A stretch of 64,000 nucleotides of DNA from Leptolyngbya boryana PCC 6306 (GCF_000353285.1 NZ_KB731324.1:700577-764576); one strand, 5' to 3'. Counted from the first letter of the stretch, positions 1-8,422 are shown. Notes: a model not told the origin generated them from the letters alone. Made by a program: numbers and translations.

Positions 1-175
1 CAGTCACTGCTAACTTTTGGACGAGTAGACTTTCATCTGTTAGGGCTTCGATCAACGGGGTTAGAGCCTCTTCGTCTCCAAGATGCTGTAAGGTTTTGAG
101 CGCAACTAGTCGATTTTCAACTTGTGGCGATCGCAGCATTTCTAACCAAGGAGCAAGTTCAGAATTCGTGTCCAT
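1..175 (-). CDS. HEAT-repeat protein, N-terminal part (runs off window)
   Basis: Reading leftward from an ATG at 175 there is an open frame to the window edge, about 58 residues, beginning MDTNSELAPWLEMLRSPQ. It contains a HEAT/PBS-lyase-type helical repeat pattern (ENRLVALKTLQHLGDEEALTPLIEAL) typical of protein-protein scaffold domains. It starts 10 bases after the ferredoxin stop at 185, so it is very likely the third gene of the flavoprotein-ferredoxin transcript. The family is seen; a specific role (assembly or maturation of the neighbouring flavoprotein/ferredoxin pair) is inference. The C-terminus lies outside the window. Confidence 0.75.
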   Translation of the reverse strand, partial: MDTNSELAPWLEMLRSPQVENRLVALKTLQHLGDEEALTPLIEALTDESLLVQKLAVT

Positions 176-184
176 TACTTTCCT

Positions 185-412
185 CTAGCGCAACAGGAAT
201 GGAATTTGAACAGTAATCGCGTTGGTCGGGCATTCCTTTTCACAAGGTAAGCAGAACCAGCACTCGTCATACTTCATATAAGCTTTGCCTGTTTCAGGGT
301 CTTTGGCTAAGACATCAAGCGGACAGACTTCAATGCAGGCGACACATTTTTCAAGGCATTTTGACTCATCGACAATGACTGGAACATCGATTCTTTGAAT
401 TGCTAAAGCCAT
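185..412 (-). CDS. 2x[4Fe-4S] ferredoxin, AprB-like
   Basis: This small 75-residue protein carries two cluster motifs: C-x3-C-x2-C-x3-CP around residues 19-31 and C-x2-C-x2-C-x3-CP around residues 51-62. The spacing and the WFC at the second motif resemble the iron-sulfur core of adenylylsulfate reductase beta subunits and related dicluster ferredoxins. It sits 25 bases downstream of the flavoprotein gene on the same strand, so it is probably the electron carrier of that flavoprotein. It lacks the C-terminal tail of true AprB, so assignment as APS reductase would be over-reading. Electron transfer is well supported; the partner and substrate are inferred. Confidence 0.85.
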   Translation of the reverse strand: MALAIQRIDVPVIVDESKCLEKCVACIEVCPLDVLAKDPETGKAYMKYDECWFCLPCEKECPTNAITVQIPFLLR

Positions 413-437
413 CGCAATTTACACTCTTCTAAATAAC

Positions 438-2141
438 TTAACGAACAGCTACGTCGTACACTTCGGTTTCAACATTGACATCTACGATGTAAGGCTCGAT
501 CGGACGTTTGAATAACACCATGTCACCCGCATCATCTTTTTTCAGATGCACGTGGCAGAACCATTCATCATTGTTCTTGTCTGGATAGTCTGCTCGATAG
601 TGATACAGTCCCCAGCGACTTTCACGGCGATAGAGGGAAGCTCTTGCTGCCATTTCTGCACAGTCGCGAATAAAGTGAACTTCCATACAGCGCATCAATT
701 CATGCGGATCACGAGCACCCATTAGCTCTAATGTGTCGTGGTAGCGCACAAAATTGCTGAGTCCAAGCTCCATGCGATTGGCTGATTTAGGCGGCTGGAG
801 ATAGTCATTGACGAGCCGACGCAGCTTATATTCAACCTGGGTATGTGGTACTCCGTTGGGTCGATCGAGCGGCGCATAGATTCTTGCTTTTTCGGCAGCG
901 AGAAACTCTGGATCAGGGTCGAGATGATCGAGATTCTGACAATATTCAACGGCATGTTCTCCAGCAATGCGTCCAAAGACAAACGCACCGATCATATAGT
1001 TGTGCGGGACGCTTGCCATGTCGCCTGCTGCATATAGTCCGGGAACTGAAGTTTCAGCCCGCTCATTCACCCAGACTCCAGAAGCACTATGACCGCTACA
1101 CAGTCCAATTTCAGAGATATTCATTTCGACGCCATGAGTGCGATAGTTTTCACCTCGCCCTTGATGGAATCTGCCTCGGCTCGGACGCTCATTTGCCCAG
1201 AGGATTGACTCAATTTCAGAAATTGTATTTTCATCTAAATGAGTCATTTTGAGTTGAATTGGACCTTTGCCAGAGTTTAGCTCTTTCCAAACTTCTAGCA
1301 TCATTTGACCGCTCCAATAGTCGCAGCTAATAAAGCGATGTCCTTGTGCATTAGCTGTGTAAGCTCCAAATGGGCTTGCAACGTAAGCACAAGCAGGACC
1401 ATTGTAGTCTTTCATCAACGGATTGATTTGAAAACATTCAATGTTACTCAGTTCTGCTCCGGCGTGATATGCCATCGAGTAACCGTCGCCTGCATTGGTT
1501 GGATTTTCGTAGGTTCCATACAGATAGCCAGAAGCAGGTAAGCCTAAGCGCCCGCAAGCGCCCGTGCAAAGGATGACAGCTTTTGCTTGAATGACGACAA
1601 AATCTCCATTGCGAACATCAAGACCGACTGCACCGATCGCACGTCCATCGCGAACGAGAACCCGAGTTGCCATGACTCGATTTGTGACTTGGGCTTTGTG
1701 ACGTTTAACTTGACGCGCCAGAATCGTTTTTAAATCTTTTCCTTCTGGCATCGGCAAAACGTATTTACCCACGCGATGCACTTGTTTGAGGTCGTAATCT
1801 CCTTGAGCATCTTTCTGAAATTTTACGCCCCATTTTTCGAGTTCTTGAATGACAGAAAAGCCAAGTTTTCCAGTTTGATAAACAGCGTTCTGATTGAGAA
1901 TGCCATCATTCGCGATCGTAATTTCTCGCACATATTGTTCTGGAGTCGAATTTCCAGGAATGACGGCAGTATTGACTCCATCCATTCCCATTGCAATCGC
2001 GCCACTGCGACGGATATTTGCTTTTTCTAGAACGAGTACCTCACCTTCGGGATTGGCTTGCTTTGCTTTGATGGCAGCCATGGTTCCAGCCGTTCCACCC
2101 CCAATCACCAGCACATCCGTCTTCATCCATTGAGTATTCAC
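438..2141 (-). CDS. AprA/FrdA-family FAD flavoprotein
   Basis: This 567-residue protein belongs to the fumarate reductase/succinate dehydrogenase/APS reductase alpha superfamily. An N-terminal FAD Rossmann motif (VLVIGGGTAGTMAA) is followed by the AprA-like stretch IRRSGAIAMG, where SdhA/FrdA proteins have the histidine that binds FAD covalently; FAD is therefore probably non-covalent, as in AprA. A second dinucleotide motif (GLYAAGDMASVPH) lies near residue 370, and the C-terminal helical region (WGLYHYRADYP) is typical of the family. It is the first gene of a leftward unit with the ferredoxin and HEAT protein, divergent from the LysR regulator. The reaction is unknown: it could oxidise or reduce a sulfur compound or an organic acid brought in by the ABC importer at 4.6-7.9 kb. 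Confidence 0.85.
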   Translation of the reverse strand: MNTQWMKTDVLVIGGGTAGTMAAIKAKQANPEGEVLVLEKANIRRSGAIAMGMDGVNTAVIPGNSTPEQYVREITIANDGILNQNAVYQTGKLGFSVIQELEKWGVKFQKDAQGDYDLKQVHRVGKYVLPMPEGKDLKTILARQVKRHKAQVTNRVMATRVLVRDGRAIGAVGLDVRNGDFVVIQAKAVILCTGACGRLGLPASGYLYGTYENPTNAGDGYSMAYHAGAELSNIECFQINPLMKDYNGPACAYVASPFGAYTANAQGHRFISCDYWSGQMMLEVWKELNSGKGPIQLKMTHLDENTISEIESILWANERPSRGRFHQGRGENYRTHGVEMNISEIGLCSGHSASGVWVNERAETSVPGLYAAGDMASVPHNYMIGAFVFGRIAGEHAVEYCQNLDHLDPDPEFLAAEKARIYAPLDRPNGVPHTQVEYKLRRLVNDYLQPPKSANRMELGLSNFVRYHDTLELMGARDPHELMRCMEVHFIRDCAEMAARASLYRRESRWGLYHYRADYPDKNNDEWFCHVHLKKDDAGDMVLFKRPIEPYIVDVNVETEVYDVAVR

Positions 2142-2408
2142 TCAAAAAGCCTCCTGATTGATGAACAGAATTTTAGTCTTACGCTGAAAACTGTCTCAAG
2201 CACTACAGAAAAAATCAGCGAAAACGACTTGATTAGAAACATCTTTGATCCAGAAGAAGTTTGCCTGAAAAAAGATGTGATTGAATCAACTGTTTTCATT
2301 GTGCAGCACGATTTTGAATTTCTTTATTGCAGTATTTTATGAACCAATAAATGAATTGAATTGATCAATTTGATATGATCAACAAACACCCTATGAGGTT
2401 GTAAAGCG
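2142..2408. promoter_or_regulatory. Divergent promoter region with palindrome AATTGATCAATT
   Basis: This 267-bp gap separates the divergently read flavoprotein and LysR genes, the classical position for a LysR-family operator. A perfect 12-bp palindrome AATTGATCAATT occupies 2359-2370, followed at once by a related half-site (TGATATGATCA). It lies about 40 bp before the LysR ATG. A GAGG at 2395-2398 is a good ribosome-binding site for the LysR start at 2409. Autoregulation and control of the flavoprotein operon from here are inference. Confidence 0.5.
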
Positions 2409-4367
2409 ATGGAAGTTTATCAGATTCGAGTTTTTCTAGAAGTAGCTCGTTACCTGAGTTTTACCGAGGCAGCCGATGCGCTGAATTTAACTCAGCCTGC
2501 CGTGAGCGCTAAAATCAAATCGTTAGAGTCAGAATTAGGAACTTCGCTGTTTTACCGTTTAGGGCGCAAGATTCAACTGACAGAAGTTGGGGAATTCTTG
2601 TTTGAAGAAGGTGCAAAACTAATTCAGATTGAAAATCAACTCATTCAGAAAATTGAAGATATTAAAAAAGGAAAATGTGGCAGTCTAAAAATCGGCTGCA
2701 CAATGGCACTTGCTGAAGGTTGGTTGCCTAATATTGTGTTTGAATATCGACAGCAATATCCGAGTATTCAAGTTCAGTGTCTAGTGTTTGAATCTGCTGA
2801 ATTGCTCTATCAAGCGATGACGAGCCAGACAGTAGATGTGGGGATTTCTGATGTCAATTTTGAAGAGTTTTCTGAACTTTCAACTACTGCGATCGACAAA
2901 ATTTCTTATCACGTCTTTGTCTCTCATCATCATCCCTTAGCAAAACAGCGCTGGATGAGTTTAGCTGATCTGAGAAAGTATCCTTGGGCATTGCTTCCTG
3001 CAGGCACACCGAGCCGTTTAGTCCTGGACTCACGATTGTCTGAGTTAGGACATACGCTGGATGGATTTCTCCGATTTGAAACCGTGGATACGATGAGCTT
3101 GATGCGAACCTACATGATGCAGGGGAACTATCTCGGCTTCGCAACTAACTTTGATTTTCAACCAGAGTGTGAATTAGGGACGATGACAGCAATTTCGCTT
3201 CAGGAGTTTGCTTTATCTGGCTCAGTTTACCTGGTCGTGCCTCGACGCTTAAACCAAGCGAACACAGTGGATTCATCGAGTCGGCGATCGCGCAATCTCA
3301 ATCCGACTCAAAAGCTCATCAACCTGCTACAAGCTAAGACAAGTCCTGCTGTTTCTGCCTCGAACGTTGTTCGTTTACGATCGCCGAGTTTTGTGCGTCG
3401 CAGTCAGTCTTCTTCACGGTCTGAAGTGCTAACTCTTTCGATCGGAGTACAAAACGGGACAATTCCTGCGATCACAGCAGGCTTAATCATGCAAAGGTTG
3501 GGGCTGCTCGAACATTTCCTGCCCCAAGAAGGACGATATAGTTCGATTCAGTATCAGATTCAGTGGCAAGATTTCTCAACCGGAGCGCCAATTGTCGATG
3601 GCTTGCGATCTCGACAACTGAATATTGGTGTGCTCGGTGACTATCCCTTGCTCTTAAGTGCTGAAGATACAGTTCAGAATACTCGCCTGATTAGCTTTGT
3701 CTCGACTAATCCCGATGGGTCGTGTAATGCGGTTGTGGTTCCCCATCGTTCTCACCTTCACAGCGTCGATGACCTACGTGGACGAGCGATCGCAGTTCCC
3801 CTTCGGTCTTCTGCACATGGCATGGTGCTGCGATCGCTGAATGCGACTCGACTTTTAGATCAAGTCAATTTAATCCCTTTTCAGCAACAGGCTGACCAAT
3901 TCGAGTTTTCTGAACAATACGCGGATGGCTATGCTCACTTTGCACCATTTCACGACATCGCTTGTCGTCGCGGACAGTTCCGCTACCTCGAAGGGTGCAA
4001 TTCCGAAGCGTTACCTGCTTTCTATGGTGTAGTAGTCACGAATGAATTGGCTGACCAGTATCCAGAAGTCGCGATCGCGTATCTTCGGGCATTATCCGCA
4101 GCCCAATATTGGTACGACACAACGCCAAGTGCGCCAGCTTTAGTCGCAAAATGGACGCATCTTGATCCAGAAGTGATTGTTCAAATTTTGAGCAGTTCGT
4201 ATCAGAAAACTCAGCCGGGACGGTTTTTCTCAGAGATGCAGATTCGTCCTGACTGGCTGAGATTACACATTGATCAACTGAGTCAGATTCCAGGCAACCA
4301 GCATTTACAAGCGATTAACTTAAATCAATGGATTCATGCAGACTTTTTGCAGCAGATTAGAGCATAG
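2409..4367 (+). CDS. LysR-type regulator fused to ABC binding-protein-like domain
   Basis: At 652 residues this is about twice the usual LysR length. Residues 1-60 are the LysR winged helix-turn-helix (TEAADALNLTQPAVSAKIKSL) and about 92-287 the ordinary LysR effector domain. After a Ser/Arg-rich linker (288-340) comes a third domain (about 342-600) that is clearly homologous to the ABC binding protein encoded at 6417-7916: QLNIGVLGDYPL versus QLDIGMMGDFPL, SSAHGMVLRSL versus SAAHGMLLKAL, and FYGVVV..ADQYPEVAIAYLRAL versus FHGVVV..AKQYPEVVVAYMKAL. It should therefore regulate the flanking flavoprotein and transporter genes and may read the transported ligand directly. A known analogy is the NrtC/CmpC ATPases, which carry an NrtA-like domain. 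No signal peptide is present, so this copy is cytoplasmic. Confidence 0.9.
   Translation: MEVYQIRVFLEVARYLSFTEAADALNLTQPAVSAKIKSLESELGTSLFYRLGRKIQLTEVGEFLFEEGAKLIQIENQLIQKIEDIKKGKCGSLKIGCTMALAEGWLPNIVFEYRQQYPSIQVQCLVFESAELLYQAMTSQTVDVGISDVNFEEFSELSTTAIDKISYHVFVSHHHPLAKQRWMSLADLRKYPWALLPAGTPSRLVLDSRLSELGHTLDGFLRFETVDTMSLMRTYMMQGNYLGFATNFDFQPECELGTMTAISLQEFALSGSVYLVVPRRLNQANTVDSSSRRSRNLNPTQKLINLLQAKTSPAVSASNVVRLRSPSFVRRSQSSSRSEVLTLSIGVQNGTIPAITAGLIMQRLGLLEHFLPQEGRYSSIQYQIQWQDFSTGAPIVDGLRSRQLNIGVLGDYPLLLSAEDTVQNTRLISFVSTNPDGSCNAVVVPHRSHLHSVDDLRGRAIAVPLRSSAHGMVLRSLNATRLLDQVNLIPFQQQADQFEFSEQYADGYAHFAPFHDIACRRGQFRYLEGCNSEALPAFYGVVVTNELADQYPEVAIAYLRALSAAQYWYDTTPSAPALVAKWTHLDPEVIVQILSSSYQKTQPGRFFSEMQIRPDWLRLHIDQLSQIPGNQHLQAINLNQWIHADFLQQIRA
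3786..3793. repeat. HIP1 octamer (GCGATCGC), representative of many copies
   Basis: The palindrome GCGATCGC and its core CGATCG occur throughout the window in genes and gaps, for example here and at 127-134. This overrepresented octamer is a known hallmark of many cyanobacterial genomes and supports the taxonomic reading. Its function is not established. Confidence 0.9.
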
Positions 4368-4610
4368 CAATACTTGGAACTGATCTCGCGATCGACATCG
4401 CAGCTAAACAAGCTATACCCGTCTCTGTTGGTTAAGAGTGCGTCAGGCATCTGTCTGTTTAGCTGCAAATTCGATTCACCAATCGAGTGTTCGGATTGGC
4501 TGAGTTCAAGCTGCTTAGAGAATGTTTTAAAAGTAATCGTTGAGACGCATTCACCCGTCCCGGAATGGCAACGTGAGCGAAGAGTCTGTTTATACCTTTA
4601 AAGCATTCTC
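4368..4610. other. Convergent intergenic region with two inverted repeats
   Basis: The gap lies between convergent genes. An 11-bp perfect inverted repeat GCAGCTAAACA (4400-4410) pairs with TGTTTAGCTGC (4456-4466). A second imperfect one pairs AGAGAATGTTTTAAAAG (4517-4533) with CTTTAAAGCATTCTCT (4596-4611). No classical U-tract terminator follows either. They may form a bidirectional transcript end or be remnants of a small palindromic element. The short open frame in this gap has no homology I recognise and is not called. Confidence 0.4.
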
Positions 4611-5432
4611 TTAGCTTAGCTCCATGCTTTTCAAGGTTTCTTCTCGAATGAGTTCAAAAACCTCGCGATTTAACTGTAAAAATTCTGAAGTCACCATGAT
4701 ATCGATATGTCTCGGTCGTTCTAGAGGCACATCTACAATTTGCTTAATCCGCCCTGGATTCACGCCCATGACGAAAATACGATCGCTCAAGAACACCGCT
4801 TCTTCAATGTCATGCGTCACAAAAATCACAGTTGCTTTCAACTCGCTCCAAATGTCGAGCAGAAGCTCTTGCATCATATGTCGGGTCTGCGCGTCTAATG
4901 CTGCAAAGGGTTCATCCATTAACAGTACAGAAGGAGAGTTCACCAAAGCACGGATAATACTTGCCCGCTGCTGCATTCCTCCTGATAGTTGGTAAGGATA
5001 AGAGTTGCGATGCTTATACAACCCCACACGATTGAGATAGTAGTTGACAATCTCTTTGCGCTTTGCCGCAGGAATGCCTTGAATCTTCAGTCCAAATTCC
5101 ACATTCTGGAAGGTCGTCTTCCACGGTAAGAGTGAATACTGCTGAAATACAAATCCGCGATCGGCTCCGGGACGCACAATCCGTTTGCGATCAACCGTAA
5201 CAGAACCGCTGTAAGGTTTAATAAATCCAGCGATCGCATTGAGAATCGTCGATTTTCCGCATCCGGATGGACCAAGCAAACAGACAAATTCGCCTGGCGC
5301 GATCGTAAAGTCGATCGACTCTAAGACCGGAATTAACTGTCCTTTTCGTTGAAAACAAATTGATAGATCCTCGACCTCCACAAGTCCTTTGAGTGCTTGT
5401 TGCGGAGTTCCTTGCTCGATTAACATTGTCAC
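4611..5432 (-). CDS. ABC transporter ATPase, NrtD/SsuB/TauB type
   Basis: This 273-residue ATPase has a complete set of motifs: Walker A GPSGCGKST, Q-loop, signature LSGGMQQR, Walker B VLLMDEPFAALD and the switch histidine in THD. The sequence falls in the nitrate/sulfonate/taurine importer subgroup that works with BPD_transp_1 permeases and NMT1/SsuA-like binding proteins. It is the last gene of the leftward order binding protein, permease, ATPase. Unlike NrtC it has no fused binding-protein domain; that domain is instead on the LysR regulator next door. The substrate cannot be read from the ATPase. Confidence 0.93.
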   Translation of the reverse strand: MTMLIEQGTPQQALKGLVEVEDLSICFQRKGQLIPVLESIDFTIAPGEFVCLLGPSGCGKSTILNAIAGFIKPYSGSVTVDRKRIVRPGADRGFVFQQYSLLPWKTTFQNVEFGLKIQGIPAAKRKEIVNYYLNRVGLYKHRNSYPYQLSGGMQQRASIIRALVNSPSVLLMDEPFAALDAQTRHMMQELLLDIWSELKATVIFVTHDIEEAVFLSDRIFVMGVNPGRIKQIVDVPLERPRHIDIMVTSEFLQLNREVFELIREETLKSMELS

Positions 5433-5455
5433 ACTTACTATCCTCTAAATATGAA

Positions 5456-6334
5456 TTAGTTGGCGTTCCCTTTCTTCGTGACGCGCCAGGGCATTAAGAC
5501 ATGGGTCAGTCGATCCACTGCATAAGAACTCAGTGACCCCATCAATCCGATCAGCAGCATTCCCATCACAATCGGAGGATAGTTAGAAGTCACATAAGAC
5601 TCCCAGGTCAGATAACCAATCCCAAACCGTCCTGCCAAAATTTCAGCCGTGACTAGACAGAACCAAGAATTTCCCATGCCAATCACTAAGCCACTTGCAA
5701 TGCTAGGCATGGCTCCCGGAATCACAATGTCTTTGAAGACTTGCCATTGTCTCGCGCCTAAGCATTGTCCAACGCGCAACAATAGTAAATCAGTGCCTTC
5801 AACGCCTTTGATTGTGCTAATCAAAATTGGGAAGAATGCGCCGATAAAAGTAATGTAGACCATTCCCGACTCTGCATCGGGAAACATCAGAATCGCCAGT
5901 GGAATCCAAGCAACCGCAGGAATGGGACGGAGGATCTCTAACGGCAAAAACACAAGGTCTTCGATCTTTTGAAACCAGCCAATCACAATTCCTAAGCTAA
6001 TGCCCAGCACGACTGCGATCGCATAGCCCAAGAGTACCCTCAGCACGCTTGCCTGAATATGCACCATTGGATTGTTCGAGAAAAACTTCAAGGTTGCACT
6101 CAGAACTTCTACAGGCGAAGGAAGAAAGGAAAAATTGATAAAGAATTGAAACTTGATCGCGCAGAGAAATTGCCAAATTCCAAAAAATAAAACTAATGAA
6201 AGAACTCGGAACAAAAGCCTGATCGGGTTAATTCGTGAAGAACTGTCTGAACTCTGGAATAACTGTGAAAGTAGAAAACTCCAGCGATCGAGCATACGAG
6301 GTTTTGTCGATCGCGGAGAGGACGGACTAGACAT
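5456..6334 (-). CDS. ABC transporter permease, SsuC/TauC type
   Basis: This inner-membrane permease is about 292 residues with six predicted hydrophobic segments and the BPD_transp_1 coupling (EAA) loop around GARQWQVFKDIVIPGAMPSI. An ATG at 6409 would add 25 residues, but the ATG at 6334 (protein start MSSPSSPRS) has a GGAGG ribosome-binding site 7 bases upstream (reverse complement of 6341-6345), so the downstream start is chosen. It follows the binding-protein gene by about 80 bases and precedes the ATPase by 23. It forms the pore of the importer; the substrate is unknown. Confidence 0.9.
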   Translation of the reverse strand: MSSPSSPRSTKPRMLDRWSFLLSQLFQSSDSSSRINPIRLLFRVLSLVLFFGIWQFLCAIKFQFFINFSFLPSPVEVLSATLKFFSNNPMVHIQASVLRVLLGYAIAVVLGISLGIVIGWFQKIEDLVFLPLEILRPIPAVAWIPLAILMFPDAESGMVYITFIGAFFPILISTIKGVEGTDLLLLRVGQCLGARQWQVFKDIVIPGAMPSIASGLVIGMGNSWFCLVTAEILAGRFGIGYLTWESYVTSNYPPIVMGMLLIGLMGSLSSYAVDRLTHVLMPWRVTKKGNAN

Positions 6335-6416
6335 AAAATGCCTCCAATCGGTAAAAGAGCACAGCGAGGAACACATTGTTCCATGTTCAAGCGTTCTTGA
6401 CTGTATCAAAGCGCAT

Positions 6417-7916
6417 CTAGCGTGCTGCTATGGGCTGTGAGGCTTGTGCGTAAAACTCTTGTAGCCCTTTGAATCCAACGACCTGAGCATTATTCTGTTG
6501 AGCAAAAGTCTGAGCATCCTTCTCGGTCAAAAATGCAGAGATATCATTATTGTTGCGAACAAAGAAAGAATTCTCTGCAAAGAGCTTCCAACCGTTGCTA
6601 CGATCGTGCACAAAAATAGCACTAACCGCCTGCTTACCCTCAGCCTGGAGCTTTTTCAACGCTGCCATCATATTTTGAATCGAAGCATAGTTTCTCACTT
6701 TCTCTTCGCCTTTGAGCCACAGTTGAGCTGCCAATTTTGCATCTTGAATCGGTTGCTTTGTTTCGGAATCTTCTCCTGTAATCACAAATTGCTCAGCCTC
6801 TGTTGCAACTTGTTGATCGCTCATGCCCATTTCTTGCATCGCCTGCTTCAGATAGCTGTTGTCAATGAATTTTTTCACATCTTCAGGTTTGACAGTGGCA
6901 TCTAGTCGTCCTAACTGTTGCAGAGTCGTCACACTGTTGGTGAGCGCGTCTAGATTGGGTTGCTGAATGCTAGGATTGAGTCGCTGCAATCCAGATGGCC
7001 CGAGAAACATATACACGACTTCCTTTTCGACTCCTGCCCATTGTTCAACCTTGGCTGAGATAGCTTCGGGCTGTTCACGAAAGAGTTTGTTCGCTTCGAG
7101 CAAGGCTTTCATGTAGGCAACAACAACTTCTGGATATTGCTTAGCAAAGTCCGATCGCACGACCACACCATGAAATGTCGGAACACCGAGTTCTGCACCA
7201 TCGAAGATCTTCCGAGCAAATCCTCGGAAGGGAAACATCTCACCAAAGGGGACAAAGTTTGCATGAGCGTCGATCTGATTGGTTCGCAGACTCGTGCCAC
7301 CCACTTCTGGTGCTTGACTAATCAATTTCACATCTTTATCGGGTTCTAGTCCGGCTCCCTTCAGTGCTTTGAGTAACATTCCATGTGCAGCGGAACCGAA
7401 GGGCACAGAAACTTGCTTGCCTTTCAAATCTGCCAATGTTCTGACAGAACTATCTTTTGGAACCATTACTGCATTTCCAGCTCCGGTGGCACTGTAGCCC
7501 AAAGTCCCAATGTAGAGCGTATTGACACCCCCACCTTTCTGTTGAAAAGTCGTCATGTTGATCGTCAGCGGGAAATCTCCCATCATGCCAATATCAAGTT
7601 GATTGGCAAGCATTTTATTTGTAATAGGAGGTCCTGAAGTGTAGCTTGACCACTCAATTTTGTACTCCACATTTTCGTATTTACCTGTTTTTGGCAAGTA
7701 TTTCTCAAGCAATTTTTCTTCGCGAATAACAGAGCCTCCAGTCGCTGTATTAATGACTTGATCTTGAGTTCCAATCGCGATGCGAATTACTTTTTTTTCA
7801 CTCGTATTGCCTGACAAATTGCTTGTCTGAATATTAGAACACGCAGCAACAAAAGCAAATGAAATAAATGATAGAGACACCAAAAAACCGCGACGAGTGA
7901 ACCTCCGTCTATTCAT
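6417..7916 (-). CDS. ABC binding lipoprotein with C-terminal NosL-like extension
   Basis: This 499-residue protein starts with a twin-arginine-like, lipobox-bearing signal (RRRFTRRGF..FVAAC, Cys26), so it is probably a lipoprotein on the periplasmic face. Residues about 44-310 form an NMT1/SsuA-like type II binding fold. The protein exceeds the usual 320-350 residues of the family: residues about 340-499 are an added domain whose end (DAQTFAQQNNAQVVGF) resembles the C-terminal signature of NosL-type proteins. It is first in the leftward importer operon. Its binding fold is paralogous to the C-terminal half of the LysR regulator at 2409. Ligand class (sulfonate, organic acid, metal-linked compound) is unresolved. 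Confidence 0.88.
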   Translation of the reverse strand: MNRRRFTRRGFLVSLSFISFAFVAACSNIQTSNLSGNTSEKKVIRIAIGTQDQVINTATGGSVIREEKLLEKYLPKTGKYENVEYKIEWSSYTSGPPITNKMLANQLDIGMMGDFPLTINMTTFQQKGGGVNTLYIGTLGYSATGAGNAVMVPKDSSVRTLADLKGKQVSVPFGSAAHGMLLKALKGAGLEPDKDVKLISQAPEVGGTSLRTNQIDAHANFVPFGEMFPFRGFARKIFDGAELGVPTFHGVVVRSDFAKQYPEVVVAYMKALLEANKLFREQPEAISAKVEQWAGVEKEVVYMFLGPSGLQRLNPSIQQPNLDALTNSVTTLQQLGRLDATVKPEDVKKFIDNSYLKQAMQEMGMSDQQVATEAEQFVITGEDSETKQPIQDAKLAAQLWLKGEEKVRNYASIQNMMAALKKLQAEGKQAVSAIFVHDRSNGWKLFAENSFFVRNNNDISAFLTEKDAQTFAQQNNAQVVGFKGLQEFYAQASQPIAAR

Positions 7917-8422
7917 GATTGAAATCGCTCCAGCGCTTGTTGTGTAACTCTTATTTATTCAGTCCTAGCTTCTCTCAACTGTAAGCAAGGATACAAATAT
8001 TGGCTTCTCTACTCTTTCTATTCATAGAGGGATCGATTGAATCCATAAAACAAATTGATAAGTTTCTAGAGCCTGAGTTAAAAAGTGGCTTCTTTGATTG
8101 ATAGTGATGTAATAAATATCTAAATCTTGATTACTTTTTAGAATTATTTAACTCATTCAAAATAAAAAGTAATTCGTTGTTTTGGATATGAATTTATCAA
8201 GAAGTATCTTTGTACAGTTGAATTTAGTGAGTGCTATGTCGGTGCAGTTCTATTGAAAGAACTGTCAGATGGTGCAGAGTCGTTCATCCGAATCGAGAAA
8301 ATCGTTCTCTCTCAACAGTCAGTTAGCGTGCAATATGGGATCTTAAATGAGGTGAGAATTCCGAGTTTCACAAGAACTCGGAATTCTCTACTGCTCAGTG
8401 TTATTTCTGGAGAGTTGCACCT
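7917..8422. other. 506-bp AT-rich intergenic region between divergent genes
   Basis: The region lies between the leftward importer operon and the rightward AbrB-like gene, so both promoters should be here. A 7-bp hairpin CAGTTCT/AGAACTG sits at 8245-8264 and a much stronger 14-bp hairpin at 8354-8388 (separate entry). About 8035-8220 is AT-rich with no open frame that looks coding. No tRNA or known riboswitch was recognised. Confidence 0.5.
8354..8388 (+). repeat. Perfect 14-bp inverted repeat in leader of AbrB-like gene
   Basis: GAGAATTCCGAGTT (8354-8367) and its exact reverse complement (8375-8388) are separated by a 7-base loop. The element ends 34 bases before the GTG start of the gene at 8423. 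No T-run follows, so it is not a standard terminator. As RNA it would be a very stable 5' leader hairpin; as DNA it could be an operator. Confidence 0.65.

Noticed and set aside
438-2141. Bona fide APS reductase alpha (aprA) or succinate dehydrogenase (sdhA)
   Set aside because: It lacks the SdhA covalent-FAD histidine context, and the ferredoxin partner lacks the AprB tail; no sat, dsr or sdhB genes are nearby.
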